From the NCBI GenBank assembly GCA_030835385.1, contig JAURPI010000003.1, positions 1-45,642 on the forward strand: a DNA stretch of 45,642 bases. The letters run 5' to 3'. The notes beneath the pieces are model-generated. The model searched no databases and was not told the DNA's origin. It saw only the letters and a program-made list of their open reading frames with translations. Positions 1 through 8,313 of the stretch are shown in pieces. This DNA is from Alphaproteobacteria bacterium. Its GTDB lineage: Bacteria > Pseudomonadota > Alphaproteobacteria > Rhodospirillales > Rhodospirillaceae. Position 1 is the stretch's first letter. Each line of letters starts with the position of its first letter. Position numbers and translations under genes: made by a program.

Positions 1-261
1 GCCATAGGCGATGACTTCCATTCCCTCTTCTGGCCGATGCGCCAACTTAGACATTCCGCCACGCCAAATAATCGCGTCTATAACCGCTGACTCATCTTTG
101 AGCCGCATGTAGCAGTGACCAGACGCCGCTACCTTGGGCTGAGATATCTCACCACGAATGCGGACATAGCCGAAAGCATCCTCTACCGTCTTCTTGAGGG
201 CACTAGAAACCTCAGAAACAGTGAATTCAGGAACGTTCAGTGAAGCGGTGCGATCAACCAT
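1..261 (-). CDS. xseA: Exodeoxyribonuclease VII large subunit (N-terminal part; gene runs off the window)
   Basis: The 87 visible codons begin at an ATG (259-261) and run off the left edge. They encode the N-terminal OB-fold of XseA: a short '[18 protein letters not shown]' lead followed by '[26 protein letters not shown]' split as IRGEIS and GHCYMRLKD, the typical strand pattern of the nucleic-acid-binding domain. XseA pairs with several XseB subunits to degrade single-stranded DNA in the cytoplasm. The catalytic C-terminal part is outside the window. It lies 21 bases after a small membrane-protein gene on the same strand and is probably co-transcribed with it. Confidence 0.88.
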   Translation of the reverse strand, partial: MVDRTASLNVPEFTVSEVSSALKKTVEDAFGYVRIRGEISQPKVAASGHCYMRLKDESAVIDAIIWRGGMSKLAHRPEEGMEVIAYG

Positions 262-282
262 GAGTCTTTGAAATGCGCATCA

Positions 283-732
283 TCAATCTTTGTAGACATA
301 AACTTGCAGATTCGCGGAACGAATTCGAATCTCCTCTGTTCCACCTTCGAGATCACGAATATAGGCATCAACCTTTTGATGGTGGCGTTTCAACTGATGC
401 AGTTTCTCAACGGCGTCTTTGCGCAAATTACCAATTTCACCGAACTCAGTGAGCACTCGGGCGCCGTCTGCACCTCCCGGTCCGCCATCAACAAACTCGA
501 TCTGAACGGGCATGCCTTCTCCGCACTTGGCGATCGCTTCTTGGCGCGAGGAATGGTCATCATTTAATTGGGTTTCACCGACCACGGGCCAGATCAACTC
601 CTCGGTGGCACTCCCCTTGGGTGGCGGCATAAGGTCAGCCATTGCGCCGTGGTCTTCTTCATGGCCACGCAGCCAAGCCCGGGCGATAAAAAACAAGACG
701 ATTAACGCGATAATCCATACGAGAAGGCTCAT
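283..732 (-). CDS. Hypothetical single-pass membrane protein
   Basis: A 149-residue protein of no recognised family. The chosen ATG (730-732) has an AAAGGA Shine-Dalgarno-like element about ten bases upstream; a TTG further upstream (763-765) is in frame but less convincing. Residues 1-20 form a strongly hydrophobic helix (SLLVWIIALIVLFFIARAW), so the protein is probably anchored in the inner membrane. The rest is charged and soluble, with a predicted helical stretch near residues 105-130 (KDAVEKLHQLKRHHQKVDAYIRD) and one cysteine. Only the position directly before xseA gives context. The function cannot be read from the sequence. Confidence 0.6.
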   Translation of the reverse strand: MSLLVWIIALIVLFFIARAWLRGHEEDHGAMADLMPPPKGSATEELIWPVVGETQLNDDHSSRQEAIAKCGEGMPVQIEFVDGGPGGADGARVLTEFGEIGNLRKDAVEKLHQLKRHHQKVDAYIRDLEGGTEEIRIRSANLQVYVYKD

Positions 733-1123
733 AGCTATTCTTGGTCCTTTCCGTCGATCCAGCAAAATAGAATGCTGTTATCGCATAGTTTCGAAGCGTC
801 GTCAGGGCCTGCATGAGCCATGTGTTTAGAAAAGCTATTAGTGAACCATCAGCAAGAAAGCGATCTAAAGTCGCTACGTCACCTCGCCAGGCGGCATTGA
901 GATAGACCTTCACCTTGACATCTGAGATAAGAATGTGGAGGGCAGCAGCACACAGCTTCGCTACATCAAAATCTCGGCTAAGCAGGGCATTAGAAAGGAC
1001 AACTTCAGCGTCCGCCGGAATGTCTACGCCAGGGACTGATAGAGAATCACACAGTTCGTGCACAGTTTTTCTATATTTTTCTTTGTCTAATTCTTCAGTT
1101 AACGGAGACACAGCATCACCCAT
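659..1123 (-). CDS. Hypothetical protein, possibly a decayed or overlapping gene
   Basis: An ATG-started frame of 154 codons, divergent from purD. I recognise no family. Residues 1-95 look protein-like (helical, leucine- and alanine-rich, acidic start). The last 25 or so residues are read through the start and membrane helix of the downstream gene in another frame (overlap 659-732) and look arbitrary. The true C-terminus may have been lost. Base composition is more AT-rich than purD. No clear Shine-Dalgarno sequence precedes the ATG. It could be a real small gene, a remnant, or a chance frame. Confidence 0.35.
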   Translation of the reverse strand: MGDAVSPLTEELDKEKYRKTVHELCDSLSVPGVDIPADAEVVLSNALLSRDFDVAKLCAAALHILISDVKVKVYLNAAWRGDVATLDRFLADGSLIAFLNTWLMQALTTLRNYAITAFYFAGSTERTKNSYEPSRMDYRVNRLVFYRPGLAAWP

Positions 1124-1248
1124 CAGCGCGTGCCAATTTCGCTGACATCATCTTATTCTCGTCAACACTCGGCATAAGAGAAAACATTCTTGTATTAAGA
1201 GGCCTCCTGCGCCAAACAAATGCAACAGCAAAAGCCGGAGATATTTAG

Positions 1249-2538
1249 ATGAAGGTTTTGGTAGTCGGTAGTGGCGGGCGGGAGCACGCCCTGTGCTGGT
1301 CAATTGCGGCCTCGCCCTTATGCGACAAATTGTATTGCGCCCCAGGAAACGCCGGGATTACACGCGAAGCTGAGTGCGTTCCAATTGGCGCCGAAGATGT
1401 CGCTGGCTTGGTCTCCTTCGCTAAAGAGAACGCCATTGATTTCGTCGTGGTCGGCCCTGAAGCACCCTTGGTGATGGGACTCGCCGATGACCTGCGAGCA
1501 GCAGGTATAAAGACGTTTGGTCCCAGCGCAGCGGCGGCACAAATTGAAGGCTCCAAAGCCTATATGAAAGACCTCCTGACCAAGAGCGGTGTGCCGACCG
1601 CCGCCTATGGACGCTTCACGGATAGCGCCACCGCCAAAGCCTATATCACTGAGCAAGGCGCACCGATCGTGGTTAAAACCGATGGTCTTGCGGCCGGTAA
1701 GGGCGTCATTTTGTGCGACACCGTGGACGAGGCTCACGCTGCCGTCGATTCCATGATGACCGACAAAACATTTGGGGACGCCGGCAACGAAATTGTTATT
1801 GAAGAATTTCTGGACGGAGAAGAAGCGAGTTTCTTTGCTCTGGTCGATGGTACACGCGCGCTCCCCTTGATCTCTGCACAAGACCACAAGGCTGTTGGGG
1901 ATGGTGACACCGGCCCCAATACGGGTGGCATGGGCGCGTACTCTCCAGCTCCCGTGATGACTGGCGCCCTAACAGAAGAGGTGATGGAAACAATCATCAA
2001 CCCGACCGTAAAAACTATGGCCGATATGGGCACACCCTACGTGGGCGTCCTTTTCGCCGGGCTGATGATCTCAAAAACGGGCACCAAGATATTGGAATAC
2101 AACGTGCGCTTCGGTGATCCCGAATGCCAGGTTCTGATGCGACGTCTAAAGTCGGACATCCTTCCTGCTTTGATCGCCGCAGCGGACGGACAACTGGATC
2201 GATTTAATTTACGCTGGCATGACGATGCGGCAATGATCGTGGTGATGGCAGCAAATGGCTATCCCGGTGCCTACGAAAAAGGATCAGAAATCAAAGGAGT
2301 CAATGCAGCTGAAGGGCAAGATGACATAGTGATTTTCCATGCCGGCACAAAGAAAGATGGCGAAACACTTACAGCCACTGGCGGCCGCGTATTGGGTGTA
2401 ACTGCAATGGGAACCTCCGTAACAGACGCCCAATCGAAAGCCTATAACGCCGTCGATGCTATTGAGTGGCCAGGCGGATTCTGTCGACGCGATATTGGAT
2501 GGCGAGCGGTAGAGCGCGAAGCTAAGGCTGCAAAGTGA
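1249..2538 (+). CDS. purD: Phosphoribosylamine--glycine ligase (GARS)
   Basis: PurD joins phosphoribosylamine and glycine using ATP, the second step of de novo purine synthesis in the cytoplasm. The 429-residue product has the usual length. It opens with the N-domain signature [14 protein letters not shown] and CAPGNAGI, has the ATP-grasp core ([28 protein letters not shown]), and the family block [18 protein letters not shown] followed by [12 protein letters not shown]. The ATG has a GGAG element about nine bases upstream. Its TGA overlaps the GTG of the next gene (GTGA), indicating translational coupling to the DUF2817 peptidase. Confidence 0.97.
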   Translation: MKVLVVGSGGREHALCWSIAASPLCDKLYCAPGNAGITREAECVPIGAEDVAGLVSFAKENAIDFVVVGPEAPLVMGLADDLRAAGIKTFGPSAAAAQIEGSKAYMKDLLTKSGVPTAAYGRFTDSATAKAYITEQGAPIVVKTDGLAAGKGVILCDTVDEAHAAVDSMMTDKTFGDAGNEIVIEEFLDGEEASFFALVDGTRALPLISAQDHKAVGDGDTGPNTGGMGAYSPAPVMTGALTEEVMETIINPTVKTMADMGTPYVGVLFAGLMISKTGTKILEYNVRFGDPECQVLMRRLKSDILPALIAAADGQLDRFNLRWHDDAAMIVVMAANGYPGAYEKGSEIKGVNAAEGQDDIVIFHAGTKKDGETLTATGGRVLGVTAMGTSVTDAQSKAYNAVDAIEWPGGFCRRDIGWRAVEREAKAAK

Positions 2539-3626
2539 CGACTGCGCCGCACAATTATTTCGCATCAACCTATGGCGAAGCGCGGCAGAAATTCTTGGCC
2601 ACCGCTGAGGACGCCGGGGCTGTCGTCAGCAACAATATTCACCCTCTGAAAGGTCCAACCGGCGAAGAACTCGCGCTGGACGTCGCAGCATTTGGTCCGC
2701 TCGACGCCGAAAGAGTGTTTGTCACGATGTCAGCGACCCACGGTGGCGAAGGGTTTATTGGCTCTGCCGCCCAAGTTGGTTGGATGGATGAAGACCGGTA
2801 CCGCGATCTACCCGACAACACGTCTGTCATCCTCATGCATGCGGTGAACCCGCACGGCTTTGCCTGGCTACGCCGCGTAACCGAGGGCAACGTCGACCTT
2901 AATCGCAACTTCCTAGACTATGCCGAGCCCACCCCTCAGAACCCTGAGTACGACAAATTACATGGCGCTATTTGCCCCGATGACTGGACGGACAGCGCGC
3001 TCACTGAGGCCGACAGCATATTAGAGTCCTACGCTGAGGAGCACGGCCAGAAAGCCCTCAACCGCGTCGTCATGGGCGGACAGTTCAGCCGACCTGACGG
3101 GCTGTTTTACGGCGGCACAGCACCGACGTGGTCGCGCACAACCATCCTAGCAACCCTAGACGCTCACACAGCCGACGCTGACCACGTTGCCTTGATTGAT
3201 TTTCATACGGGGCTTGGGCCATCAGGCCATGGTGAGTGCTACATTGTCGGCGATGAAGGTGAGCCCGGCGTTGAAAAAGCAAATGAGATCTGGGGCACCG
3301 ACGGTGTAACCGTCTTGGCAGCATCCGGGTCGCGGAGCGCCCATGACGGCTACAATTTGACGGGCATGGGACGAGAACTGGCGCCGACACCCTTTTATGG
3401 CAACACGCTGGAATTCGGCACGCACCCTTTAGACGTCGTCTATCGCGCACTCCGTGCCGATAACTGGCTTCATCTTCATGGGGACCTGAATTCCGAGGCG
3501 GCTCGATCGATTAAGGCAGAGCTCAAAGAGGCCTTTTCTCCAGACTCCGAGAAATGGCGCGAAACAGTCTATACGCGCAGCATCGACGTCTGGTCGCGCG
3601 GAATGGCAGGACTCGCCGGGCTTTGA
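2535..3626 (+). CDS. DUF2817 / M14-like zinc carboxypeptidase family protein
   Basis: A 363-residue protein starting with GTG inside the purD stop (GTGA overlap). It matches the DUF2817 branch of the M14 carboxypeptidase fold. The zinc-binding HxxE is H69-G-G-E72 ([10 protein letters not shown]), the arginine-bearing DLNRNF motif follows, and the third metal ligand is H224 in LIDFHTGLG. Residues near the C-terminus (TLEFGTHPL) supply a plausible catalytic glutamate. No signal peptide is visible, so it is probably cytoplasmic. Family members are presumed amino-acid or small-peptide amidohydrolases; the substrate is not known. The link to purD is positional only. Confidence 0.85.
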   Translation: MTTAPHNYFASTYGEARQKFLATAEDAGAVVSNNIHPLKGPTGEELALDVAAFGPLDAERVFVTMSATHGGEGFIGSAAQVGWMDEDRYRDLPDNTSVILMHAVNPHGFAWLRRVTEGNVDLNRNFLDYAEPTPQNPEYDKLHGAICPDDWTDSALTEADSILESYAEEHGQKALNRVVMGGQFSRPDGLFYGGTAPTWSRTTILATLDAHTADADHVALIDFHTGLGPSGHGECYIVGDEGEPGVEKANEIWGTDGVTVLAASGSRSAHDGYNLTGMGRELAPTPFYGNTLEFGTHPLDVVYRALRADNWLHLHGDLNSEAARSIKAELKEAFSPDSEKWRETVYTRSIDVWSRGMAGLAGL

Positions 3627-3634
3627 TTTAGAGT

Positions 3635-4075
3635 TTACTTGCAGAGCGTTGAGAGATTCGAGGAGTCCTCATCCATCTCTTCAAAACCGCCAGCAAATTC
3701 GACCGCTTCATAGTAGCGCGGGTCAGTGTTGTCACTGACAAACTTGAGAATGGCCTGAGACATTTCGGCTTTGCGGTCGCCCTCAAAGTCCGCCGTTGTC
3801 AGAGTGCGGTCCCATAACCAAAACATGATTTCTTCATGCATCTTGGGTGCAATCCAACAGGCATAGCGCGCGGTTAAGTTTTCGCCGATGACCAGCCTGA
3901 CCGTCACAATTTCGTAGCGAATGCAGCGAGCGGTCTGAAACGGGGCCATAATTGGATCGAGTTGGATATACCGGCCGACAAAAGCCCGCGGTCGAAGGTC
4001 TTCTTCTTGCGCCGATACGGGGTCGACAGCAGAGAACATCAAAAGAAAACCAAACACAGAAACGATTGGTTTCAT
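3635..4075 (-). CDS. Secreted hypothetical protein
   Basis: A 146-residue protein with a clear Sec signal peptide: MKPIVSVFGFLLMFSAVDPVSA then QEED, with cleavage likely after residue 22. The mature part has three cysteines, two of them in the middle (CIRYEIV, ACWIAP) and one in the final LCK, so a periplasmic disulfide is possible. I do not recognise the family. The gene ends eight bases from the end of the DUF2817 gene (convergent) and lies upstream-to-downstream after tadA on the minus strand with a 40-base gap, so it may share the tadA transcript. Confidence 0.7.
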   Translation of the reverse strand: MKPIVSVFGFLLMFSAVDPVSAQEEDLRPRAFVGRYIQLDPIMAPFQTARCIRYEIVTVRLVIGENLTARYACWIAPKMHEEIMFWLWDRTLTTADFEGDRKAEMSQAILKFVSDNTDPRYYEAVEFAGGFEEMDEDSSNLSTLCK

Positions 4076-4115
4076 TATGGCATCATCCTAGCGGGCCTTC
4101 TCCCTAGCGCAAGCA

Positions 4116-4568
4116 TCACCGACGTGACGCGAAAAACTCTTTGAGCAGGGCCGCGGCCTCCTGCTCCTGCACGCCGCCAAAAATCTCCGGGCGATGATGG
4201 CAGGTCGGCTGTGAAAAAATCTTTGCCCCATGCTCAACCCCGCCACCTTTGGGGTCATAAGCGCCGAATTCGACCCGCCGAAGGCGCGCGAAGGATATCG
4301 CAGTGGCGCACATCGGGCAGGGCTCGAGGGTGACATAGAGATCAAATCCGGCCAGCCGAGTACTGCCATGGCTCGCGGCAGCCTCCCGAATCACGAGCAT
4401 TTCTGCATGTGCCGTCGGGTCATGCGTGGCTTCAACTTCGTTGCCAGCGCTGGCCACAACCTGATTTTTATCAGGATCGACCATAACCGCGCCAACCGGC
4501 ACCTCGCCCCGGTCAGCCGCCTTTTGTGCCTGTTCTAGGGCCATTGCCATGAAATCTGTCTTGGTCAT
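4116..4568 (-). CDS. tadA: tRNA adenosine(34) deaminase-type nucleoside deaminase
   Basis: TadA converts A34 to inosine in the tRNA-Arg(ACG) anticodon, an essential step in decoding CGN codons. The 150-residue product has the cytidine/deoxycytidylate-deaminase zinc site: H54-A-E56 (HAEMLVIREA, with the catalytic glutamate) and P83-C84-PM-C87. Length and the GEVPVGAV start are typical. The segment after the second motif (ATAISFARLRRVEFGAYDPKGG) differs somewhat from E. coli TadA, so a related purine deaminase such as guanine deaminase cannot be fully excluded. The gene is divergent from the SLT-domain gene. Confidence 0.85.
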   Translation of the reverse strand: MTKTDFMAMALEQAQKAADRGEVPVGAVMVDPDKNQVVASAGNEVEATHDPTAHAEMLVIREAAASHGSTRLAGFDLYVTLEPCPMCATAISFARLRRVEFGAYDPKGGGVEHGAKIFSQPTCHHRPEIFGGVQEQEAAALLKEFFASRR

Positions 4569-4687
4569 GGCCGGACAATCGGGGGGCTATGCCCAGAGGT
4601 CAAGCATTCCAGCCTTGCTCGGTAAGGTTCTGGTAACTTTCCGCGCCTAAAGTATTGGTGGGACAAAATATTTGGGACTTTTCTGCC

Positions 4688-5695
4688 ATGATGGACTACG
4701 CTGGAAACGTGCTGCGGATCGGCGGCCACCAGGTCGAGCATCGCACCCTAAAGGGCTTTCAAACGGCGAGCGCCGAAAGCGGCGTCAGCTTCCACTACTT
4801 GCTGGCGAAAGCCGCGCAGGAGAGTGGGTTTGATTCCAACGCCAAGGCATTAACTTCATCGGCCACTGGGCTATTTCAGTTCACGCGCGGCACCTGGCTC
4901 GACATGATGCGGCGCCATGGTGACGAACTGGGCTTTGGTGATCTCGCCGCTCAAGTGAAGGAAAGCGCCACCGGGCGCATGACCGTACTGAATGAAGACG
5001 CGGAAATCGAAATGCTGGCCCTGCGCAGCGATCCGGACATCTCGTCCCGTTTCGCCGCCTTGTTTGCCAGCGACAATGCTCAGACCCTCGAAACATCTCT
5101 CGGCCGTGAAGCTTCACCGGCTGAGCTCTACTTTGCCCATTTTCTCGGCGCTTGGGGCGCCACAGCCCTAATTACCACAGCCGAGCAAGACCCGACCAAG
5201 CCAGCCGTTGATGTGCTGCCAGCAGCTGCGCATGCGAACAAAACTGTCTTCTTTGAAAACAATGGCCTCGCCCGCACAGCCGCCGGAGTAATTGATTGGC
5301 TCAGAAACAAATTCACCGATCGCTTAAGTGAAACCGCCGATGTGGCAGCGCTGTTTGACCCGACCCAGCAGGCGAAACCAGCGGCACCTGCCTTTAGCAA
5401 TCCTCCTGCCTCGCCCTTTGATGTTGGCGCGGCGTCTCGGTCTGGCGATACAAACCAGATGGGCATCTCGATGTATTTGCTTCAGATGCTGTCACAGATG
5501 ATGTCGGCCCAGCCGATGCAGATGGTTGACGACCCCTTCGCTCTTGGCACACCTGTATTCGGTGGCAACGACTGGGGCAGCGCCCTGACTCAGGCATTTG
5601 ATCGGGACAGTGCGATCACGGCTGCGCAGGCTGAGCGAGCCTTCCGCCAGGCCAACCCGCAGGCCCAAGGTCAGACCCTTCGCACATCGGTTTAG
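4688..5695 (+). CDS. Lytic-transglycosylase (SLT) domain protein without a signal peptide
   Basis: The ATG at 4688 gives 335 residues and has GGGA about ten bases upstream; TTG 4655 and GTG 4658 are alternative in-frame starts. Residues 30-170 form a lysozyme-like SLT domain: the probable catalytic glutamate is E45 in KAAQESGFD, followed by SSATGLFQFTRGTW and, further on, ELYFAHFLGAWGA. The C-terminal half is low-complexity, with PAAPAF and a methionine/glutamine-rich stretch (MYLLQMLSQMMSAQPMQM). No signal peptide is visible. Such proteins can be flagellar-rod-associated or exported by a dedicated machine, but no flagellar gene is nearby. Ends in TAG. Confidence 0.78.
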   Translation: MMDYAGNVLRIGGHQVEHRTLKGFQTASAESGVSFHYLLAKAAQESGFDSNAKALTSSATGLFQFTRGTWLDMMRRHGDELGFGDLAAQVKESATGRMTVLNEDAEIEMLALRSDPDISSRFAALFASDNAQTLETSLGREASPAELYFAHFLGAWGATALITTAEQDPTKPAVDVLPAAAHANKTVFFENNGLARTAAGVIDWLRNKFTDRLSETADVAALFDPTQQAKPAAPAFSNPPASPFDVGAASRSGDTNQMGISMYLLQMLSQMMSAQPMQMVDDPFALGTPVFGGNDWGSALTQAFDRDSAITAAQAERAFRQANPQAQGQTLRTSV

Positions 5696-5740
5696 CCAAC
5701 GCCTTGACCCGGGGGCGGACGACAGCGTAAAGCCCGGGCC

Positions 5741-6451
5741 ATGACTGTTCCCATCATAGGCATTACCGCCGACCGTGAAGATCCAGGTGGATACTCGAAG
5801 TTTCCCTGGTACGCGTTGCGCGTGAACTATTGCTCTGCGGTGCAAGCCGCTGGGGGCATCCCCATCATATTGCCGCCCGACACCAACCTAGTTGATCAAT
5901 ATGCGCCCATGATCGACGGCTTGATCGTATCCGGCGGCGCCTTCGACGTTGATCCCGCCCTGTTTGGAGAAGAATCGGTGCACGACACCGTCGTTCTGAA
6001 AGTGGACCGCACGGACTTCGAGCTGGGACTCACTCAAAAATTTCTCGCCGATGATAAGCCGATCTTTGGCATCTGTGGGGGCCAGCAGTTGCTCGCAGTC
6101 GCCCTTGGTGGATCACTGATCCAACACATTCCCGATGAAGTCGACAACGCCTTGGCCCATGAACAACCCAACCCGCGTGATGAAGCCGGACATGAAGTAA
6201 CCATCACCTCAGGCACTCATCTGCACGACATCGTTGGCGTTGAAACCTTGGCGGTGAACAGCGCCCATCATCAGGCTGTGAAAGCCGTGCCATCTCATGT
6301 TGTCGTCGACGCAATTGCCCCCGACGGGGTAATTGAAGGAATCGAGGACCCATCAAAGCGGTGGTGCATTGGCGTGCAGTGGCACCCGGAGTTTCACATC
6401 TCGGACGGCGACCGCCGGCTTTATGACTCTTTCATTCAGGCCTGCACATGA
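5741..6451 (+). CDS. Class-I glutamine-amidotransferase-like hydrolase (gamma-glutamyl-GABA hydrolase type, peptidase C26)
   Basis: A 236-residue protein of the PuuD/peptidase C26 family, which hydrolyses gamma-glutamyl amides such as gamma-glutamyl-GABA in putrescine degradation. The nucleophile is C112 in PIFGICGGQQLL, and the catalytic His-Glu pair lies in GVQWHPEFH near the C-terminus. NSAHHQAVK before it is the family's substrate-side block. The N-terminus PIIGITADRED is also typical. No other putrescine genes are nearby, so the exact substrate is inferred from family only. Its TGA overlaps the rluB-like ATG (ATGA), so the two are translationally coupled. Confidence 0.88.
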   Translation: MTVPIIGITADREDPGGYSKFPWYALRVNYCSAVQAAGGIPIILPPDTNLVDQYAPMIDGLIVSGGAFDVDPALFGEESVHDTVVLKVDRTDFELGLTQKFLADDKPIFGICGGQQLLAVALGGSLIQHIPDEVDNALAHEQPNPRDEAGHEVTITSGTHLHDIVGVETLAVNSAHHQAVKAVPSHVVVDAIAPDGVIEGIEDPSKRWCIGVQWHPEFHISDGDRRLYDSFIQACT

Positions 6452-7242
6452 ACGCGCCAAAAGCATCTTTAGCTGACTCACCCGATGGTGACCGCGTTGC
6501 TAAGGTTATTGCGCGCGCCGGCATATGCTCGCGTCGCGAAGCAGAAACCTTGATAGAACAGGGCCGCGTGACCGTGAATGGCGTGACCCTCGAAAAACCG
6601 GGCGTCAAAGTAACAGCAAACGATTTAGTGCGGGTCGATGGTGAGAAACTGCCCGCCCTCGATCCACCTCGGTTGTGGCGATACAACAAGCCGACTGGGC
6701 TGGTCACAAGTCACAAGGACGAGCGAGGCCGCGAGACCGTATTCGACTCCCTGCCCGCCTTTCTCCCCCGAGTCATTTCCATCGGTCGCCTGGACATCAA
6801 CTCTGAAGGGTTGCTGTTACTGACAAACGACGGTGGCCTCGCACGATCCATGGAACACCCCTCGCGCGGCTGGACCCGGCGCTATAGAGTGCGGGTTCAC
6901 GGCGATATCAAAGACAAAATGTTCGATCCGTTGACCAAAGGCGTGACCATCGACGGCATTCACTACGGACCCGTTGGAGTGAAGCTAGACCGCAAGCCCG
7001 GCGTGAACTCCTGGCTGACCGTGACATTGAAAGAAGGCAAAAACCGTGAAGTGCGCCGATTAATGGAGCACGTTGGCCTCAAGGTTAATCGTTTGATGCG
7101 CACGGCATATGGCCCCTTCCAGTTGGGCTCTCTAAAGCCCGGTGAACTGACTGAGATTCCCGGAAAGGTGCTAAAAGAACAACTGGGCGCCGATGTGCCG
7201 GAGATCAAGAAAAACACCGGCAAAAACAACCAAAAGAAATGA
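6448..7242 (+). CDS. rluB: rRNA pseudouridine synthase, RsuA/RluB family
   Basis: This 264-residue enzyme isomerises a uridine in ribosomal RNA; the family includes RluB (23S U2605), RluE, RluF and RsuA (16S). An N-terminal S4 RNA-binding domain (RVAKVIARAGICSRREAETLIEQGRVTVNG split around residues 12-45) is followed by the synthase domain with catalytic D116 in IGRLDINSEGLLLLTNDG and the closing block GKNREVRRLMEHVGLKVNRL. The lysine- and asparagine-rich tail is typical of RluB-like proteins. The exact target base cannot be told. It overlaps its neighbours at both ends by ATGA. Confidence 0.9.
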   Translation: MNAPKASLADSPDGDRVAKVIARAGICSRREAETLIEQGRVTVNGVTLEKPGVKVTANDLVRVDGEKLPALDPPRLWRYNKPTGLVTSHKDERGRETVFDSLPAFLPRVISIGRLDINSEGLLLLTNDGGLARSMEHPSRGWTRRYRVRVHGDIKDKMFDPLTKGVTIDGIHYGPVGVKLDRKPGVNSWLTVTLKEGKNREVRRLMEHVGLKVNRLMRTAYGPFQLGSLKPGELTEIPGKVLKEQLGADVPEIKKNTGKNNQKK

Positions 7243-7811
7243 GCGGCAAAGTTCGGATAACGGCGGGCACGTTTAAAAACAAACCTCTCGCTGTACCCGA
7301 CGGCGACAGCGTACGCCCCACCTCCGACCGCGCCCGCCAGGCGTTGTTCAACCGTCTTGAACACAGTTTTTCAAATATCGGATTCAAACTGCGGGGCGCG
7401 CGGCTGATTGACCTATTCGCCGGCACTGGCGCCCTCGGCCTTGATGCCCTTAGTCGAGGCGCCGCACATGTGACTTTTATTGAGCAAAACGGTCCATCTC
7501 TTTCTGTGCTCAAGCGAAATATCACAGCCCTCGGGGTCAACGATAAAGTCACTGTTCTAACAATGGATGCAACGACTTTGCCGGTCGCCGCGCAACCCTA
7601 TGATCTAGCCCTGCTCGACCCCCCTTATGAACAGGGCCTCATAGACCCGACCTTGACTGCATTGGTCGGTAAAGATTGGCTCACAGACAATGCAATCATC
7701 GTGGTCGAGTCAGCGACCGGCGAAACGGTGACAGCGCCCGCTGGGTTTATCGTCGAGGATGTCCGTAGTTACGGCCGCGGTGCACTGACCTACCTCATTC
7801 GCGACCCCTAA
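7239..7811 (+). CDS. rsmD: 16S rRNA (guanine(966)-N2)-methyltransferase
   Basis: RsmD methylates G966 in 16S rRNA on the assembled small subunit using S-adenosylmethionine. The 190-residue product has the usual length. It has the N-terminal VRITAGTFKNKPLAVPDG and RPTSDRARQALFNRLEH, SAM motif I in LIDLFAGTGALGLDALSRGA, and the catalytic DPPY in LALLDPPYEQG. Its ATG lies within the stop of the rluB-like gene (ATGA), completing a three-gene coupled unit from 5741 to 7811. It ends in TAA followed by an A/T-rich stretch without a convincing hairpin. Confidence 0.95.
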   Translation: MSGKVRITAGTFKNKPLAVPDGDSVRPTSDRARQALFNRLEHSFSNIGFKLRGARLIDLFAGTGALGLDALSRGAAHVTFIEQNGPSLSVLKRNITALGVNDKVTVLTMDATTLPVAAQPYDLALLDPPYEQGLIDPTLTALVGKDWLTDNAIIVVESATGETVTAPAGFIVEDVRSYGRGALTYLIRDP

Positions 7812-7845
7812 AAAAATAAAATTCGGATTTGCGAGGAACGAGCTC

Positions 7846-7941
7846 ATGCACCATGGGGTTTTGAAGAAATTCTCGAGTGCGCTCAGCAATTTAGAAAGTT
7901 TACAAACGAGTATGGATGAAGGACCTACGGCAACCCTCTGA
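7846..7941 (+). CDS. Candidate small protein (31 residues)
   Basis: A short frame between rsmD and the DUF1330 gene. The ATG at 7846 has GAGGAA at 7833-7838, a well-spaced Shine-Dalgarno element, and the frame runs 31 codons to a TGA. The product would start MHHGVLKKFSSALSNLESLQ and be amphipathic-helical with an acidic, threonine-containing end. No homology is recognised. Support is only the ribosome-binding site and the otherwise unexplained 160-base gap. Confidence 0.3.
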   Translation: MHHGVLKKFSSALSNLESLQTSMDEGPTATL

Positions 7942-7973
7942 GATTTTACATGGAAACCCTTGCAAGAAAACTT

Positions 7974-8282
7974 TTACGGCCGCTCGATCGGCTCATCCAA
8001 TGTCTCAATGGCAACTAACCTTGAGTCGGCGCTCTGCCAACGGATTTTGCGAAGCTCCGTGTATTCGGGGGAGTCGTAAAATACCTCGATTGTTGCCATG
8101 TCGGGAAATTCAATAACCACGGTACGTCGCGGCTGCCAATCGCCCTCCAACACCTTTACCGCGCCTCCACGCGCGATATAGCGACCTCCGAATTTATTGA
8201 CGATATCCGGATTGGCCTTGATGTAATTCGCGTAGGTTTCGGGGTCGTTGACGTCGATATCTGCGATTAAAAAAGCGGGCAT
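7974..8282 (-). CDS. DUF1330 family protein
   Basis: A 102-residue protein of the DUF1330 branch of the dimeric alpha-beta-barrel fold. Visible family marks are AFLIADIDVNDPETYANYIKANPDIVNKFGGRYIARGG split over residues 3-40, the WQPRRTVVIEFPDM block, and FYDSPEYTELRKIR. Members are small cytoplasmic proteins of unknown reaction, sometimes beside aromatic-compound genes. It is 31 bases downstream of the YdjM-type gene on the same strand and may be co-transcribed. Confidence 0.88.
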   Translation of the reverse strand: MPAFLIADIDVNDPETYANYIKANPDIVNKFGGRYIARGGAVKVLEGDWQPRRTVVIEFPDMATIEVFYDSPEYTELRKIRWQSADSRLVAIETLDEPIERP

Positions 8283-8313
8283 TGGGTTTCCTTATTGGGA
8301 CGAGCACGAGACT

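Noticed and set aside
512-829. Plus-strand open frame of 105 codons
   Set aside because: It lies opposite two minus-strand frames, has no ribosome-binding site and no recognisable protein pattern; it is a shadow frame.
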